A DNA stretch of 64,000 nucleotides from CAIWHR01 sp963717695. GTDB lineage: Bacteria; Pseudomonadota; Gammaproteobacteria; Burkholderiales; Casimicrobiaceae. The stretch is taken from contig CAVQWR010000001.1 of assembly GCA_963717695.1 (NCBI GenBank), positions 310,001-374,000 on the forward strand, written 5' to 3'. Below, in pieces: positions 21,128 through 29,322 of the stretch; the stretch's first letter is position 1, and each line of letters opens with the position of its first letter. The position numbers and the translations under genes are program-made. The notes under the pieces were generated by a model. The model was not told where the DNA came from, searched no databases, and saw only the letters and a program-made list of their open reading frames with translations.

Positions 21128-22876
21128 TCAGGCGGCGTCGGGCTTGCGCTTCGGCCACGCGGCCGCGTCGGCGTCCTGCGCCGCGTCGGGGCTGCCGTTG
21201 CCGTTCGCGCTGCGCCGCGGCTTCGGCCGGGGCCGCTCGGGCTCCTTCAGCCGCGTCTTGGCGAGCACGCCGGCCTGCTCGAGGATCGGGTAGGCGATCG
21301 AGCAGATGTGCGAATTGATCCGCTTCAGGTCCGAGATGAGGTCGAGATGCAGGGACGACGTCTCGATGCTCTGCACGGTCTGGCTCGTGAGCCGCTCGAA
21401 ATGCGTGTCGGCATACGCGCGCTCGAGGTCGCGGAACAGCACCTTCTGCGCAAGGAGCTCCTGCGCCGCGCGCAGGTCGCCGTCGAGGAACACCGACATG
21501 CCGAGGCGCAGGTTGGCGACCAGCCGCGCGTGCAGGTCGCAGATCTCGGTCATGCCCGCCTCGGAGAAGTTGCGGCCCTTGTCGATCTTCTTGTCCTCGA
21601 GGTCGTTGACGATGCGCTCGATGATGTCGCCGACCTGCTCCATGTTGATCGTGAACGAGACGATGTCGGCCCAGCGCCGGCCTTCCTTCTCCTCGAGCGC
21701 CTCGCGCGAGATCTGGGTGAGGTAGAGCTTGACCGCCGTGTAGAGATCGTCGACGACGTCGTCCATCCGGCGCAGCTTCACGGCGAGCGCCCGGTCGTTG
21801 GTCTTCAGGACGGTCAGCATGCCGTTCAGCATGTCGCCGATGACGTCGCCGATGCGCAGCGCCTCGCGCGCGGCGAGCGAGATGGCGAGCGCCGGCGTCG
21901 CGAGCGCCGACGGGTCGAGATGGCGGGGCTTCGAGGGGTCGTCCGCCGGTGGCCGCGTCGGCAGGAAGCGCTCGGCGATGCGGGCGATCGGTGCGGTGAA
22001 GAAGATGAACAGCAGCGCCAGTGCGACGTTGAAGCCGAGATGGAACAGCACAACTTCATGCGCCGGATCGACGTTGAACCCCGCCACCAGCGACTCCAGA
22101 CGGGCGGCGAGCGGCAGCGCGAGCAGGCACCCGATCAGCTTGAAGAGGAAGTTGCCGAGCGTGACCCGGCGCGCCTCCGGCGGCGCGCGCAGCGTCGACA
22201 GCATGCCGAGGAGGCCGTTGCCGAAATTGGCGCCCAGCACGAGCCCCAGCGCGACGGGGAGCGCGATCACGTGCAGCGACGCGAGCGCGGCGACGATCAG
22301 CACGACGGCGAGGCTCGAATAGCAGAGAACCGTGAGCATGGCCGCGACCAGCATGTCGAGCAGCACGTCGCCGGTGAGCGAGGCGAAGATGACCTGGACG
22401 CCCGCCGCCTGCACGACCGGCCGCGCGGCGACGGTGATCCACTGCAGCGCGAAGACGATCAGCCCGAGGCCGATCAGGATGCGGCCGAAGCGGCCGACCG
22501 GCGAGGCCTGCATCGAGAGGAAGAGCGCGACACCGACGAAGATGAGGAGCGACGCGAGCCACGACAGGTCGAGCGACAGCACGACGGTGACGAGCGACGT
22601 GCCGACGTCGGCGCCCAGCATCACCGCCAGCGCAGGTGCGGTGTCGATGATGCCCTGGCCCGCGAATGCCGCGACGATCAGTGCGGTCGCCGTGCTGCTC
22701 TGGATCAGCCCGGTGACGCCGACGCCTGCGAAGAACGCCGCCACGCGATTCTCGACGCTGCGGCGAAGCACGCGGCGAAGATCGCCGCCGTAGAGGCGCA
22801 GCACGCCGGTACGCACGATGTGCGTGCCCCAGATCAGGAGCGACACGCCGGCCAGCAGGTTGAGCAGCGTCTGCAT
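21128..22876 (-). CDS. Na/Pi cotransporter family protein with PhoU-like tail
   Basis: NptA/YjbB-type membrane protein. Two Na/Pi-cotransporter repeats carry the QSSTATALIVAAFAGQG and GANFGNGLLGMLST signatures over about residues 1-310, followed by a helical PhoU-like cytoplasmic domain (~340-550) and a charged C-terminal tail. 582 residues. YjbB-type proteins can export phosphate. Here it lies 2 bases after pbfA, inside an operon whose PhnA releases phosphate, so a role in phosphate homeostasis during phosphonate breakdown is a reasonable inference. Confidence 0.85.
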   Translation of the reverse strand: MQTLLNLLAGVSLLIWGTHIVRTGVLRLYGGDLRRVLRRSVENRVAAFFAGVGVTGLIQSSTATALIVAAFAGQGIIDTAPALAVMLGADVGTSLVTVVLSLDLSWLASLLIFVGVALFLSMQASPVGRFGRILIGLGLIVFALQWITVAARPVVQAAGVQVIFASLTGDVLLDMLVAAMLTVLCYSSLAVVLIVAALASLHVIALPVALGLVLGANFGNGLLGMLSTLRAPPEARRVTLGNFLFKLIGCLLALPLAARLESLVAGFNVDPAHEVVLFHLGFNVALALLFIFFTAPIARIAERFLPTRPPADDPSKPRHLDPSALATPALAISLAAREALRIGDVIGDMLNGMLTVLKTNDRALAVKLRRMDDVVDDLYTAVKLYLTQISREALEEKEGRRWADIVSFTINMEQVGDIIERIVNDLEDKKIDKGRNFSEAGMTEICDLHARLVANLRLGMSVFLDGDLRAAQELLAQKVLFRDLERAYADTHFERLTSQTVQSIETSSLHLDLISDLKRINSHICSIAYPILEQAGVLAKTRLKEPERPRPKPRRSANGNGSPDAAQDADAAAWPKRKPDAA

Positions 22877-22878
22877 CG

Positions 22879-24234
22879 CTACATCACGGCGGCGAGCGCC
22901 GCGTCGAGGATGTCGAACGCGCGGTCGAGATCGTCGGGCGCGATGACGAGCGGCGGGCAGAGCGTCAGCACGTTGCCCTGGCCGACCTTGAACGACAGGC
23001 CCTGCTCGAGGCACGCGTACAGCACCTGCTCAGCCTCGTCGCGCGCGGGGCGCCCGTCGCGAGCGAGCTCGATGCCGAGAAGGAGGCCGACGCCGCGCAC
23101 GTCGGCGACGATCCGGTGTTTCGCCTTGAGCGCGCGCATCCGCGCGAGTGACGCCGTGCCGAGCGATTCGGCGCGGGCGCAAAGCCCCTCGCGCTCGATC
23201 ACGTCGAGTGTCGCGAGCGCCGCCGCGCAGCCGACCGGACTCTTCTCGTGCGTGTAGTGGCCAAGGGCGCGATCGGCGGCGACGTCGAGATCCCGGCGCG
23301 CGATCAGGGCGGCCATCGGGAACATCGCGCCGCCGAGGCCTTTCCCCAGCACCACCATGTCAGGGACGATGCCGTAACGCTCGAAGGCGAACATCCGCCC
23401 GGTGCGGCCGAGGCAGATCGGGATCTCGTCGAGGATCAGGAGCGCGCCGTGGCGATCGCAGGCATCGCGGACGATCCGGTAGTACTCGGGCGGCGGAATC
23501 GCGACGTCGGTGGAGCGGATCGTCTCGATGATCACCGCGCCGATGTCCTCCTCCTTGCCCAGCACGTAGTCGAGGTACTCGGCGCAGCGTGCGTTGCAGG
23601 TTCCCCCGCACCCGAATTGGCAGGTCGCGGGGTCGCAGGGCGGCGCATGCTCGGTGCCCGGCAGGAGCGGCCCCATCCCCTTGCGGAACACCGCCTCGCC
23701 GCCGATGGATATCGCATCGAGCGACGCGCCGTGGAACGAGTCCCAGAGCGAAAGCGTCTTGTGCCGACCGGTCGCGATGCGGGCAAGCTTCAGCGCCATG
23801 CCGATCGCGAGCGCGCCCCCGGGCGCGAACAGCACCTTGCCGAGCGGATCCGGCGCGAGCGCGGCGAGCTTCGCGGCGAGGTCCACCGCGACCTGATTGG
23901 TGTAGCGGCGCGGCGAGAACGGCAGCGTGTCGAGCTGGCGTCGCACCGCGTCCATGACGTCCGGATGGCGGTAGCCGACCTGATGCACGCTGTTGCCGTG
24001 GAAATCCATGATGCGCCGGCCGGCGACGTCGGTCAGCCAGATGCCGTCGCAGCTTGCGAGCGCGTCGAGGCAGGGTGTCGACAGCGACTGGTGCAGGAAG
24101 ACGTCGGCATCCGCGGCGAGGAGCGCGTTTGTCGCCGCATCGTGCCGCGCCGCAAACGCGCGCCGGCGCGGCGACAGGTTCACGTCGCCTTCGGCGGAAA
24201 GATCGCCCGAATCCGGGCGATTCAGCTCGCGCAT
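22879..24234 (-). CDS. pbfA: PLP-dependent class III enzyme, probable (R)-1-hydroxy-2-aminoethylphosphonate ammonia-lyase
   Basis: Class III aminotransferase fold of 451 residues with the PLP lysine K298 (VVLGKGLGG) and D269 (LLILDEIPICLGRTGR). The DEIPIC variant of the usual DEVQTG motif and the setting beside phnA and phnY match PbfA, which converts (R)-1-hydroxy-AEP to phosphonoacetaldehyde plus ammonia. A Cys-rich segment (C200, C205, C209, C213, C217) is notable. ATG 24234. The assignment rests on context and recalled family features; an ordinary aminotransferase is the alternative. Confidence 0.78.
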   Translation of the reverse strand: MRELNRPDSGDLSAEGDVNLSPRRRAFAARHDAATNALLAADADVFLHQSLSTPCLDALASCDGIWLTDVAGRRIMDFHGNSVHQVGYRHPDVMDAVRRQLDTLPFSPRRYTNQVAVDLAAKLAALAPDPLGKVLFAPGGALAIGMALKLARIATGRHKTLSLWDSFHGASLDAISIGGEAVFRKGMGPLLPGTEHAPPCDPATCQFGCGGTCNARCAEYLDYVLGKEEDIGAVIIETIRSTDVAIPPPEYYRIVRDACDRHGALLILDEIPICLGRTGRMFAFERYGIVPDMVVLGKGLGGAMFPMAALIARRDLDVAADRALGHYTHEKSPVGCAAALATLDVIEREGLCARAESLGTASLARMRALKAKHRIVADVRGVGLLLGIELARDGRPARDEAEQVLYACLEQGLSFKVGQGNVLTLCPPLVIAPDDLDRAFDILDAALAAVM

Positions 24235-24288
24235 GGGCACGGTTGCCCGTTCAGGAACCGTCGCGAGCGCTGGCAGGGCGAGGCGGGA

Positions 24289-24340
24289 GGAGCCGAGGAA
24301 CCGGAATGTACACGGCAGTACATGAGGATTCCGAGGCTCC
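24289..24340 (-). promoter_or_regulatory. Interrupted long hairpin in the phnY-pbfA gap
   Basis: Three nested complementary blocks: GGAGCC (24289-24294) with GGCTCC (24335-24340), CGGA (24302-24305) with TCCG (24330-24333), and ATGTAC (24306-24311) with GTACAT (24318-24323) around a 6-base loop. It lies 55 bases before the pbfA start and has no U tail. It may be an mRNA processing or stability element, a structured leader or a protein site. Confidence 0.5.
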
Positions 24341-24385
24341 GAACAACAAAGCCATGCCAAGCGCAGCAGGTTATTGAATGGGCCA

Positions 24386-25837
24386 TCACCATGGGAGGGA
24401 GTACGTCTTGACGTTGGTGAAGCTCTTCATCGCTTCCTGCACGCCTTCCTTGTAGCCCAGCCCGGAGTCCTTGATCCCGCCGAACGGCGTGACCTCCAGC
24501 CGGTACCCCGGCACTTCCCAGACATTGACGCTGCCGACCTCGAGCTCGCGCACGAACCGCATGACGTCATCCAATCGGTTGGTGCACACACTGGAGGACA
24601 GGCCGTACGCCGACGAGTTCACGATCCGGATCGCGTCGTCGACGTCCTTGAACGTGATGACGGGCGAGACCGGGCCGAACGTCTCGTGGAGGACGACCTC
24701 CATCCCGGGCTCGACCCGATCGAGCAGCGTCGGCGAGTACAGCGCACCGTTGCGGACATTGCCATGCAAGAGGCGTGCCCCCGCGGCGACTGCGGCATTG
24801 ACCACGCCCTCGAAACGCGCGGCCGATGCCTCGTCGATCACGGTGCCCATGTCGACCGCCGGATCGAGCGGGTCGCCATACGTCCACGCCCGGGTGCGCT
24901 CGAGCAGCGCGTCGGTGAACGCGCCGGCAATCTTCTCGTGCACCAGGATGCGCTTGACCGCCGTGCAGCGCTGCCCCGAATTCTTGTACGAGCCGCTGGC
25001 GGCGAGGTCGGCCGCCTTGGCGACGTCGGCGTCGTCCATGACGATGATCGGGTCGTTGCCGCCAAGCTCCAGCACCTGGCGCTTGTAGACGGCCTTGGCG
25101 GCGATGTACTTGCCGATCGGGACGCCGCCGGTGAACGTCACGAGGTCGACGTCCGGATTCGTCAGGAACTCGTCGGCGATCTCGCGCGGGTCGCCGGTGA
25201 TCACCGACAGCATTTCCGGCGGCAGCCCGGCTTCGTAGAGCACGTCGGCGAGCAGGATGGCGGACAGCGGCGTCTTCTCGGTCGGTTTCAGCACCATCCG
25301 GTTGTTCGACGCGACTGCCGGCGCCACCTTGTGGATCACCTGATTGAGCGGGTGATTGAATGGCGTGATCGCGGCGATGGCACCCAGCAGCGGCTCGCGC
25401 ATCGTGTAGACGCGGCGCGACTTGCCGTGGTGCGTGAGGTCGCACGAGAACACCTGCCCGTCGTCCTGCAGCGCCTGGTTCGCCGCGAAGAGCAGCACGT
25501 CGGACGCGCGTCCCACCTCGTAGAGCGAGTCCTTGAGGCAGAGTCCCGCCTCGAGCGTGATTTGGCGCGCGATGTCGTCCTGGCGCGATGCGATGATCTC
25601 GCCGGCGCGGATCAGGATCCGGTAGCGCTCGTGGCGCGTGAGCTTCGGGCGGTATTCCCTGGCAATCCGGAAGGCGCGCCGGACGTCCTCGACCGTCGCC
25701 TTCGGCACCGTCGCGACGACTTCGCCCGTGTACGGATAGCGGACTTCGATGACGCGGTCGCGATGGACCTTCTCGCCGGCGATGCGCATCGCCTCGCGGC
25801 GCGGCGTGTCCACCGCGCGGATCGCCGCAACGCTCAT
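24386..25837 (-). CDS. phnY: Phosphonoacetaldehyde dehydrogenase
   Basis: NAD-dependent aldehyde dehydrogenase that oxidises phosphonoacetaldehyde to phosphonoacetate. Catalytic C291 (SGQRCTAVKR) and general base E257 (LELGGND) are present, with the cofactor motif FTGG. 483 residues. ATG 25837 overlaps the phnA stop as ATGA. Placement between phnA and pbfA, with phnW in the divergent operon, makes this function the most likely one. Confidence 0.88.
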   Translation of the reverse strand: MSVAAIRAVDTPRREAMRIAGEKVHRDRVIEVRYPYTGEVVATVPKATVEDVRRAFRIAREYRPKLTRHERYRILIRAGEIIASRQDDIARQITLEAGLCLKDSLYEVGRASDVLLFAANQALQDDGQVFSCDLTHHGKSRRVYTMREPLLGAIAAITPFNHPLNQVIHKVAPAVASNNRMVLKPTEKTPLSAILLADVLYEAGLPPEMLSVITGDPREIADEFLTNPDVDLVTFTGGVPIGKYIAAKAVYKRQVLELGGNDPIIVMDDADVAKAADLAASGSYKNSGQRCTAVKRILVHEKIAGAFTDALLERTRAWTYGDPLDPAVDMGTVIDEASAARFEGVVNAAVAAGARLLHGNVRNGALYSPTLLDRVEPGMEVVLHETFGPVSPVITFKDVDDAIRIVNSSAYGLSSSVCTNRLDDVMRFVRELEVGSVNVWEVPGYRLEVTPFGGIKDSGLGYKEGVQEAMKSFTNVKTYSLPW

Positions 25838-27102
25838 GGCGCCGTCCCGTTGATGGCGTAGTCGAAGAGTTCGTAGCTCTTGGGTGTCGCCACGGCAGCC
25901 CTGAGCTTGTACGCATCGTTCAACGGCTTGCTGAGGATCAGCGGCACCTTCGCTTCCGAGACGCCGCCATGGGTGCGCAGCCGGTGGCCTTCGAGGCCGG
26001 AGAGATCGTGGGCGGCCGCCGATGCGCCGACACAGACGTCGGCCGCGGCAATGACGACGACGTCCGCTTCGCGATCCGCAGGCAGGTCGTGCACCCGGCA
26101 GGCGGTCGCCTTGTCGAGAGCCGCGTCGATGCCGTCGAGACTCCGCACGACGTCGATGATCTCGCGCGGCGTCGCCTTGCCGCGGCACCAGACGCGCACG
26201 AACCCCCCAAGCGCGCCGTGATGCGCGACGAACGCGTCGGTGATGGGACAGATGACACGGGTGTCGCCTTTTCCGAACTTTGCGTCGAGTATGTCCTGCA
26301 GCCAGATCACGTTGGGCTTGCCGGCTGCGTTCGACTTGTCGTTCATCCCGTGGTCGGCGGTGAGGGCGACCATCGCGCCCGACGCCTCCAGCGCTCCGAA
26401 CCGGCGGTCGAGCTCCTGGTAGAACCGACGCGCCTCGGGCTCCGAGGGCGCGTACTTGTGCTGCACGTAGTCGGTGAGCGACAGGTACATGAGATCGGGC
26501 CGCTCGCGCTCCAGCAGCTTGATCCCCGCGTCGAGCACGAACAGCGAGAGCTCCATCGAATACATGTCGGGCTGCGGGGCGCCGACCAGCTCCAGCACGT
26601 TCTCGATGCCGTTCTCGGCGAGCGTGCAGCGGCCCGCGAACTCGGAGGAGAAGCTGATGCTGCCGTTCCCGACCGTGAGGTTCTTGCCGAGCTGCCTGCG
26701 CAGCTTGTCCTTCGCGGTGATCGAAATCACCTTCGCGCCTGCCTTGGCGAACTGCGCGAGGATCGTGTCGCCGCGCAGGAGCTCGGGGCCGGTCATCACG
26801 ACGGCTTCGCCGGTTGCCGTGTCGAGGTAGTAGTTGCCGGAGATCCCGTGCCTCGACGCGGGCGTGCCGGTGATGATCGACATGTTGTTGGGGCAGGTGA
26901 AGCTCGGCACCGTGCCGTCGGCAATCGTCGCGAAGCCCTGCCGGATGAACCGTTCGATGTTGGGGATCGCACCTTCGGCGAGGAACTGGCGCAGGTACGC
27001 CGGATCTCCGCCGTCGATGCAGACGACGACGACCGGCTGCGCCGGCCAGCGGTAGGCGACGCCGTTGGCATCGACAGTGGTTCGTGCGGCGGCGGGGCTC
27101 AT
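25834..27102 (-). CDS. phnA: Phosphonoacetate hydrolase
   Basis: Alkaline-phosphatase-superfamily metalloenzyme that cleaves phosphonoacetate to acetate and phosphate. Metal and nucleophile residues are visible: D30 (VCIDGGDPAY), nucleophile T69 (VPSFTCPNN) and the LTADHGMND motif. They match the residues known in the Sinorhizobium meliloti enzyme with a one-residue offset. 422 residues; ATG 27102 follows AAAGGA. 46 bases after gntR and overlapping phnY, so co-transcribed with both. The hydrolase variant that acts on aldehyde (PhnX) is not present in this window. Confidence 0.92.
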   Translation of the reverse strand: MSPAAARTTVDANGVAYRWPAQPVVVVCIDGGDPAYLRQFLAEGAIPNIERFIRQGFATIADGTVPSFTCPNNMSIITGTPASRHGISGNYYLDTATGEAVVMTGPELLRGDTILAQFAKAGAKVISITAKDKLRRQLGKNLTVGNGSISFSSEFAGRCTLAENGIENVLELVGAPQPDMYSMELSLFVLDAGIKLLERERPDLMYLSLTDYVQHKYAPSEPEARRFYQELDRRFGALEASGAMVALTADHGMNDKSNAAGKPNVIWLQDILDAKFGKGDTRVICPITDAFVAHHGALGGFVRVWCRGKATPREIIDVVRSLDGIDAALDKATACRVHDLPADREADVVVIAAADVCVGASAAAHDLSGLEGHRLRTHGGVSEAKVPLILSKPLNDAYKLRAAVATPKSYELFDYAINGTAP

Positions 27103-27148
27103 CGTGCTTGCAGATCCTTTCTGTGCTTCCGGTCGGCGCGCGCAGCGC

Positions 27149-27910
27149 TCAGGACGAATGGGGCGGCGTCGCGGCAAGCGCGACGTGCAGGCGCTCGCGG
27201 CTCATCATCACGTGCTCGCGCATCAGCCGCTCGGCCAGGGGCGCGTCGCCGCGCGCGATGGCATCGACGATCGCCTCGTGGTCCTTGGTCGAGATCGGGA
27301 TCGCATCGGCGTGCCGGGCGAGCGTCTCGCGCCGGTACAGGTTGAGCTCGTTGACGATCCGGCGGTAGTTGGCCGCCAGCGCGCGATTCCCCGCGGCGTC
27401 GGCGAGCAGGTCGTGGAACTCGAGATTGAGCGGAAAATAGGCATCCGCATTCCGCGCGCGTCCGACCGCGTGCATGCGCCGGACGATTTCGCGCAGCCGC
27501 GCGAGCTGGGCGGGCTCGATACGTTCGGCGGCGAGGCGACCGATCAGGCCGTCCAGGGCGGCACGCACCTCGTAGATCTCGTTGGCCTCCTCGAGCGAGA
27601 TCTGGCGGACGAACACGCCGCGGTTCTTCTCGGTGCGCACGAGGCCCGCCTGCTCGAGCGCGCGAAACGCCTCGCGCACCGGGCCGCGCGAGACGCCGAG
27701 CATCTCGGCGACCGATTCCTCGTTGAGCTTGGCGCCGGCGAGGAGGTCGCCGGCGACGATCATCCGCTCGAGCTCGTGCGCGACCAGCGTCGGCAGCGAA
27801 TTCGACTGCAGCAGGGCGATGGCGTGGGCCGGGCCGGGCGCTTTCCGCGGCACCCGCGGCGCGCTGGAAACGCCCCGTGCGCGCGGCGCGACGGCGGCGG
27901 GTTTTTGCAT
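27149..27910 (-). CDS. GntR-family (FCD) regulator of phosphonate utilisation
   Basis: N-terminal GntR winged helix (NEESVAEMLGVSRGPVREAF) and C-terminal FCD ligand-binding domain with its metal-site His/Asp pattern (NLEFHDLL; H near the end). A proline-rich N-terminal extension precedes the DNA-binding domain. 253 residues from ATG 27910. Upstream of phnA on the same strand and divergent from phnS, the usual place for the regulator of an AEP locus. Likely a repressor released by AEP or a pathway intermediate (inference). Confidence 0.85.
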   Translation of the reverse strand: MQKPAAVAPRARGVSSAPRVPRKAPGPAHAIALLQSNSLPTLVAHELERMIVAGDLLAGAKLNEESVAEMLGVSRGPVREAFRALEQAGLVRTEKNRGVFVRQISLEEANEIYEVRAALDGLIGRLAAERIEPAQLARLREIVRRMHAVGRARNADAYFPLNLEFHDLLADAAGNRALAANYRRIVNELNLYRRETLARHADAIPISTKDHEAIVDAIARGDAPLAERLMREHVMMSRERLHVALAATPPHSS

Positions 27911-27916
27911 CTTGCG

Positions 27917-27945
27917 ATCAGACCACGGCGAGTGTAGATTGTCAA
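27917..27945 (-). promoter_or_regulatory. gntR promoter
   Basis: On the minus strand: consensus -35 TTGACA (27945-27940), 17-base spacer, -10 TCTGAT (27922-27917). Only about 7 bases separate the -10 from ATG 27910, so transcription would start at or next to the start codon. Confidence 0.6.
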
Positions 27946-27949
27946 CAAT
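27938..27949. promoter_or_regulatory. Candidate GntR operator
   Basis: ATTGTCAACAAT: perfect inverted arms ATTGT/ACAAT around CA, matching the TTGT-N2-ACAA type of site known for FCD-family GntR regulators. It overlaps the gntR -35 element, so binding would block gntR-phnA transcription (autorepression). Confidence 0.6.
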
Positions 27950-28113
27950 ATGCAAAGCCGGGCCCCCGCAACCGATTGCATGGCGGTTGGTGATGTACGC
28001 CGCCGGTGCGCTGCCGCGGGTCCCCGTAGCATCCGCGCGCATGCGCTGTCACCGCATTGACATCCGCACCGACCATGCTGTGCCGCGAGGACCGCCGCGC
28101 CGACCACGTTCGG

Positions 28114-28142
28114 TTGCCCGCCGCGTTGCCGCGGCGTAGCAT
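28114..28142 (+). promoter_or_regulatory. Candidate phnS promoter
   Basis: TTGCCC (28114-28119), 17-base spacer, TAGCAT (28137-28142), about 70 bases before phnS. A sigma-70-like but imperfect match. Confidence 0.35.
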
Positions 28143-28211
28143 GCGACGCCACGGCTCCCCATCCCCGCCGTCAGGATTGCCGCTCGTCACACCACAGAAG
28201 AAGGAGATCCG

Positions 28212-29234
28212 ATGAAATCGTTTCGCAAGTTCGGCTGGCTGCTTGCCCTCGCCGCAGGCGTCGCGCTGCCGGCCGCCGCGCAGAAGACCGAGCTCCTCGT
28301 CTACACGGCGCTCGAGACCGACCAGATCAAGGCGTACGAAGACGCTTTCAAGAAGGCGAACCCCAACATCGACATCAAGTGGGTGCGCGACTCGACGGGC
28401 GTGATCACCGCCAAGCTGCTCGCCGAAAAGGCGAACCCGCAGGCCGACCTCGTCGTCGGGACGTCGGCGTCGAGCCTCGCCGTGTTCGCGAACGAAGGCA
28501 TGCTGCAGCCGTACGCACCGAAGGGCCTCGACAAGATCTCGCCGCAGTACCGCGACCCGCGCAATCCGCCGGAGTGGGTGGGCATGGACGTCTATGGCGC
28601 CGCGATCTGTTTCAACACCGTCGAGGCGGCGAAGCAGAACCTGCCGAAGCCCGCGACCTGGAAGGACCTGACGAAGCCGGTCTACAAGGGCAAGATCGTG
28701 ATGCCGAACCCGGCGTCGTCCGGCACCGGCTATCTCGACGTGTCGGGCTGGATCCAGATGTGGGGCGACGCCGACGCATGGAAGTACATGGACGCGCTGC
28801 ACGCCAACATCGCGCAGTACACGCATTCGGGCTCCAAGCCGTGCAAACAGGCCGGGGCCGGTGAGTTCCCGATCGGCGTGTCGTTCGAATACCGCGCGGT
28901 GACCACCAAGAAGAGCGGAGCCCCGATCGACATCATCTTCCCGACCGAGGGCCTCGGCTGGGACCTCGAGGCGTCCGGCATCATGCGCAACACCAAGAAG
29001 CTCGAGGCGGCGCGTGCGCTGATGGACTGGCTCGCGACCCCCGCGGCGATGGAGCTCTTCGCGAAGAATTTCGCGGTGCTGGCGATGCCCGGCATGGCGA
29101 AGCCGCTCGACTACATCCCGGCGGATTACGAGAAGCGGCTCGTCAAGAACGATTTCGCATGGTCGGCGAAGAACCGCGACAAGATTCTCGCCGAATGGAC
29201 GAAGCGCTACGACGGCAAGTCCGAGCCGAAGTAA
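28212..29234 (+). CDS. phnS: 2-Aminoethylphosphonate ABC transporter substrate-binding protein
   Basis: Periplasmic binding protein of the iron(III)/polyamine-like family used in AEP importers. Signal peptide at residues ~1-23 (LLALAAGVALPAAAQ), then ELLVYTALETDQIKAYEDAF and the ligand-region SASSLAVFANEG and NPASSGTGYLDVSG. 340 residues. It opens the plus-strand transporter operon ending in phnW. Strong AAGGAG before ATG 28212. Confidence 0.88.
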   Translation: MKSFRKFGWLLALAAGVALPAAAQKTELLVYTALETDQIKAYEDAFKKANPNIDIKWVRDSTGVITAKLLAEKANPQADLVVGTSASSLAVFANEGMLQPYAPKGLDKISPQYRDPRNPPEWVGMDVYGAAICFNTVEAAKQNLPKPATWKDLTKPVYKGKIVMPNPASSGTGYLDVSGWIQMWGDADAWKYMDALHANIAQYTHSGSKPCKQAGAGEFPIGVSFEYRAVTTKKSGAPIDIIFPTEGLGWDLEASGIMRNTKKLEAARALMDWLATPAAMELFAKNFAVLAMPGMAKPLDYIPADYEKRLVKNDFAWSAKNRDKILAEWTKRYDGKSEPK

Positions 29235-29250
29235 CCGTCTGACAACCGAC

Positions 29251-29298
29251 GCGCCCCGCCTCGCGCGGGGCGCGGTTTCCGGGGCGCGTTTGCGCCCC
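29251..29298 (+). promoter_or_regulatory. Two consecutive hairpins between phnS and phnT
   Basis: First stem 10 bp, CGCGCCCCGC (29251-29260) with GCGGGGCGCG (29266-29275). Second stem 7 bp, GGGGCGC (29281-29287) with GCGCCCC (29292-29298). There is no U run. Such elements commonly raise binding-protein mRNA over the downstream transporter genes by partial termination or 3'-end protection. Confidence 0.5.
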
Positions 29299-29322
29299 GC
29301 GACGCGAGGGAGCAGCAAACTC

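Larger units (their letters stand above)
27911..28211. other. Divergent control region gntR/phnS
   Basis: About 300 bases separating the two arms of the phosphonate locus. It holds the gntR promoter, a candidate operator, a candidate phnS promoter and the phnS ribosome-binding site AAGGAGAT (28201-28208). I see no gene in it. Confidence 0.7.

Noticed and set aside
21095..23257. A 720-codon plus-strand open frame opposite the Na/Pi cotransporter
   Set aside because: Shadow of the minus-strand gene; low-complexity charged product with no recognisable fold.
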